Part shown: positions 61,559-64,000 of the stretch, piece by piece | How the letters are laid out: each line of letters opens with the position of its first letter | How positions within the stretch are numbered: position 1 is the stretch's first letter | Origin: Acidimicrobiaceae bacterium | GTDB taxonomy: Bacteria; Actinomycetota; Acidimicrobiia; Acidimicrobiales; RAAP-2 | NCBI GenBank assembly: GCA_025463285.1 | Contig: JAOBWI010000003.1 | Location: 66,720 to 130,719 of the forward strand | Reading direction: 5' to 3' | DNA: 64,000 nt | Notes under the pieces: generated by a model | What the model was told of the DNA's origin: nothing | Database searches by the model: none | What the model saw: only the letters and a program-made list of their open reading frames with translations | Program-made: the position numbers and the translations under genes

Positions 61559-62962
61559 TCATCGCAGGAGACCGTTCTGGCCGCGTCGAAGGAACCGACC
61601 CCAACCGGCGTGGCCGACGTACTGGTCGTTCTCCACGATGACGGTTCCCCGCGAGATCACCGTCGTCGCTTTGCCCGTGACGCCCATGCCTTCGTAGGCC
61701 GAGTAGTCCACGTTCATGTGATGGGTCGCGGCGGAGAAGGTCTGTGCGGCTTTTGGATCGTAGAGCACCAGGTCCGCGTCCGATCCCGGAGCGATGAGGC
61801 CCTTTCTCGGAAAGAGTCCGAACAGTCGCGCCGGCGTCGTCGAGGTTACTTCCACCCAACGCTCTAAGGAGATCTCCCCCTGGTCCACGCCTTGGAAGAT
61901 CAGATCGAGGCGGTGCTCGACCCCCGGAATGCCGTTCGGGATCTTCGAGAAGTCGCCGAGGCCGAGCTCTTTTTGCTCCTTGAAGCAGAAGGGGCAGTGG
62001 TCGGTGGAGACCACGCTCAGATCGTCCGTACGCAGCCCTCGCCAGAGATCGGCGTGGGTTGTCTCCGATCGAAGGGGTGGCGAGCAGACAAACTTGGCTC
62101 CCTCGAACCCCTCACGGGCCAGATCGGCGTCGGAAAGAAAGAGATATTGAGGGCAGGTCTCGGCAAACACGCTCTGGCCGCGATCCCTCGCACTCACCAC
62201 TTCTTCCAAGGCCTCGGCCGCCGAGAGATGAACAATATATAACGGCGCTCCCGCGACGCGCGCGAGTTGTATCGCGCGGTGCGTCGCTTCACCTTCGAGC
62301 AACGACGGACGGGTCAGCCCGTGAAAACGCGGATCACCTTCACCACGAGCCAGCGCCTGGGCCACCAAGACGTCGATGGCGATCCCGTTCTCGGCGTGCA
62401 TCATGATGGTGGCCGCGTTCGACGCCGCCTGTTGCATGGCCCGAAGAATTTCGCCGTCGGTCGAGTAGAAAACACCGGGATACGCCATGAAGAGCTTGAA
62501 GCTCGTCACCCCTTCGTCGACCACCAGATCCATTTCCTTGAGAGATGAGTCGGTGACCTCGGCGACGATCACGTGGAATCCGTAGTCGATGGCGCACTTG
62601 CCTTCGGCCTTGGCGTGCCACGCGTCCAGACCCTCTCGCAGACTCTTGCCCTTGGCCTGAATGGCGAAGTCGATGATGGTCGTTGTGCCGCCGAAGGCCG
62701 CCGCTCGCGTTCCCGTCTCAAACGTGTCGACGGAGTGCGTCCCGCCAAACGGCATCTCCATGTGAGTGTGGCCATCCACCGCACCGGGTATGACGTAGTG
62801 CCCACTCGCGTCAATCGTCCGATCAGCGCCGTCGCGCCAGGATAGTGACTCGCTCGAGCCCGGTGTCGTCAGGGCCGCGATCGTCTCACCGTCGACCAGC
62901 ACATCCGCGGCGAAAGGACCGCTGGCGTTGACGACCGTGCCGCCGCTGATCAACGTCTTCAT
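61559..62962 (-). CDS. hydA: Dihydropyrimidinase/hydantoinase
   Basis: 467 residues. The amidohydrolase metal site is visible: 'VDGHTHMEMPFGG' (HxH), the carboxylated Lys in 'SFKLFMAYPGVFYSTD', His in 'IMMHAENG', 'YIVHLSAAEALEEV' and Asp in 'VSTDHCPF'. 'TYVIPGAVDGHTH' and the end 'DADLVLYDP' are standard. It opens dihydrouracil, dihydrothymine or hydantoin rings. The nitrilase-type gene upstream acts on the ureido product. Start is ATG after AAAGGCCACC. Confidence 0.94.
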   Translation of the reverse strand: MKTLISGGTVVNASGPFAADVLVDGETIAALTTPGSSESLSWRDGADRTIDASGHYVIPGAVDGHTHMEMPFGGTHSVDTFETGTRAAAFGGTTTIIDFAIQAKGKSLREGLDAWHAKAEGKCAIDYGFHVIVAEVTDSSLKEMDLVVDEGVTSFKLFMAYPGVFYSTDGEILRAMQQAASNAATIMMHAENGIAIDVLVAQALARGEGDPRFHGLTRPSLLEGEATHRAIQLARVAGAPLYIVHLSAAEALEEVVSARDRGQSVFAETCPQYLFLSDADLAREGFEGAKFVCSPPLRSETTHADLWRGLRTDDLSVVSTDHCPFCFKEQKELGLGDFSKIPNGIPGVEHRLDLIFQGVDQGEISLERWVEVTSTTPARLFGLFPRKGLIAPGSDADLVLYDPKAAQTFSAATHHMNVDYSAYEGMGVTGKATTVISRGTVIVENDQYVGHAGWGRFLRRGQNGLLR

Positions 62963-62980
62963 AAGGTGGCCTTTCTCGGG

Positions 62981-63841
62981 TTAGGGCGCAACGAGACTCT
63001 CGTAGCTGTCGGGCCGACGATCACGATAAAAGGCCCAGGTGTGACGAACGTCCTTGAGCACGGTCATGTCCAGGTCGCGCACGAGAACTTCGTCCTCGCT
63101 GTCGGAAGCCGCTTCGCCGATCAGTTGACCTCGAGGACTCACGAAGTAGGACGAACCGTAGAAGTTGTTGTCACCGAGATCTTCTACTCCCACGCGATTA
63201 ATGGCGCCGACGAAGTACTCATTCGCCACGGCGGCCGCGGGCTGTTCGAGATTCCACAGATAGGCCGACAGTCCTCGACTCGTCGCAGACGGGTTGAAAA
63301 CAATTTTCGCCCCGGCGAGACCGAGGGCGCGCCAACCCTCGGGAAAGTGCCGGTCGTAGCAGATGTACACGCCGATGCGCCCGACCGCAGTATCGAAGAC
63401 CGGATAGCCCAGGTTCCCGGGACGAAAGTAGTACTTCTCCCAGAATCCGTGGACTTGAGGAATGTGGTGCTTTCGGTACTTTCCCCGGTACGTGCCGTCG
63501 GCGTCAATGACGACGGCCGTGTTGTAGAAGACGCCCTCTTGCTCGACCTCGTAGATGGGCACGACGAGAACCATGTGAGTGTCGCGCGCCAGATCTTGCA
63601 TGAGTTCGGTGGTGGGCCCGGGTATTGACTCGGTATAGGAGAAGTACTCCGGGTCTTGCACCTGGCAAAAGTACGGACCGTAGAAGAGCTCTTGAAAGCA
63701 GAGAACCTGGGCTCCCTGGGCGGCGGCCTGACGCGCCAGCGCGACGTTGGCGGCGATCATTGACTCTTTGTCGCCGGTCCACTTCGTTTGCACCAGCGCC
63801 GCGCGCACGATGTCATTCGATGGGCTTCCCACGTCACTCAT
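62981..63841 (-). CDS. Nitrilase-superfamily amidohydrolase, beta-ureidopropionase-like
   Basis: 286 residues. The catalytic Glu-Lys-Cys triad is visible: Glu in 'LCFQELFYGPYFC', Lys in 'YRGKYRKHHIPQV' and Cys in 'IGVYICYDRHFPEGWRALGLAGA'. 'NPSATS' and 'ANRVG'-like 'AINRVG' follow. The set matches N-carbamoyl-beta-alanine amidohydrolases, which release beta-amino acid, CO2 and ammonia. It is the first gene of the nitrilase-hydA-F420 oxidoreductase operon. Dihydropyrimidine dehydrogenase is not in the window. Confidence 0.9.
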   Translation of the reverse strand: MSDVGSPSNDIVRAALVQTKWTGDKESMIAANVALARQAAAQGAQVLCFQELFYGPYFCQVQDPEYFSYTESIPGPTTELMQDLARDTHMVLVVPIYEVEQEGVFYNTAVVIDADGTYRGKYRKHHIPQVHGFWEKYYFRPGNLGYPVFDTAVGRIGVYICYDRHFPEGWRALGLAGAKIVFNPSATSRGLSAYLWNLEQPAAAVANEYFVGAINRVGVEDLGDNNFYGSSYFVSPRGQLIGEAASDSEDEVLVRDLDMTVLKDVRHTWAFYRDRRPDSYESLVAP

Positions 63842-63865
63842 TATCGCCTCCGTATCGCGCCAAAC

Positions 63866-64000
63866 ATGGACCAGGAGCGGATACTAGACCGCTTCGACTT
63901 CGACGACGAATTCTTCGCTCGACGCAACGCCGCGTTGCGCTGGTGACCCGGAGGGGACGACCCCACGCCTGGCCGCTACCTCAACCTCGTCGCAGTCCCT
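63866..64000 (+). other. Possible start of a gene interrupted by TGA at the window edge
   Basis: ATG 63866 opens 'MDQERILDRFDFDDEFFARR', 'NAALRW', then TGA (63944-63946), and the same frame continues 'PGGDDPTPGRYLNLVAVP' to the edge. It could be a 26-residue ORF, the start of a decayed gene, or noise. I recognise no family and see no ribosome-binding site. Confidence 0.2.

Overview
The window looks like the chromosome of a high-GC actinobacterium, most likely of class Acidimicrobiia (moderate confidence; no rRNA is present to settle it). Supporting signs are the small actinobacterial ribosomal proteins bS22 and bL37, F420 enzymes (CofE fragment, LLM oxidoreductase), a DUF501 protein, an MprAB-like two-component pair, Thr-rich secreted proteins, frequent GTG starts with 1-4 bp gene overlaps, and a gene order resembling the metS-tatD-rpfB-ksgA-ispE and glmU-prs-rplY-pth-mfd-mazG-eno-ftsB-DUF501-ppx neighbourhoods of mycobacteria.

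Layout. 1-4.4 kb: cofE end, sugar nucleotidyltransferase plus membrane-anchored Thr-rich protein, a tRNA with a UAA anticodon, a secreted NlpC/P60 hydrolase and a GT2 glycosyltransferase. 4.4-17.9 kb: a long minus-strand housekeeping block, transcribed glmU-prs-rplY-pth-mfd-PPIase-mazG-eno-ftsB-DUF501-ppx-GNAT; a 161-bp miniature insertion element sits between ppx and the GNAT gene. 17.9-21.6 kb: alpha/beta hydrolase, tRNA-Gln, two-component system, a decayed VOC gene containing a 16-nt G/C homopolymer, and bS22. 21.6-27.5 kb: rsmI and metG-tatD-(PASTA/RlpA protein)-rsmA-ispE on the minus strand, then bL37. 27.6-32.7 kb: a Fe3+-type ABC uptake operon (binding protein, fused permease, ATPase) ending in a COG4280-like membrane protein with ExxE helices and a small membrane protein. 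32.7-39.2 kb: DUF3817 protein, CtaG and partner, PfkB kinase, M1 aminopeptidase, GDT1 family exporter, methyltransferase. 39.2-42.3 kb: an alpha/alpha-toroid protein, a methyltransferase and a GT4 glycosyltransferase in one tight operon. 42.4-47.2 kb: acyl-CoA dehydrogenase, SDR, NifU-like protein, P450, AhpD-like protein, carbonic anhydrase. 47.3-52.3 kb: amidase pseudogene, pstSCAB with a recognisable PHO box. 52.3-64 kb: zinc-ribbon protein, thymidine kinase, trmO-like pseudogene, PfkB kinase, NCS1 permease, phosphofructokinase, S51-like peptidase, glutaredoxin-thioredoxin reductase fusion, RibD-like reductase, and an operon for reductive pyrimidine (hydantoin/ureide) breakdown: nitrilase-type amidohydrolase, dihydropyrimidinase, F420 oxidoreductase.

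How it fits together. The first half is informational and envelope housekeeping (peptidoglycan precursors, PRPP, translation, DNA repair, isoprenoids). The second half adds nutrient capture (iron, phosphate, nucleobases) and catabolic or redox enzymes. Three separate genes (VOC, amidase, trmO-like) are visibly decayed, pointing to ongoing gene loss. No CRISPR array, prophage or obvious defence island is present. The features most deserving a second look are the miniature element with a TnpB-like gene start, the PASTA-RlpA protein at the RpfB/YabE locus, the GlmU lacking its acetyltransferase end, the class-I-shaped tRNA with UAA anticodon, and the ExxE membrane protein in the iron operon.
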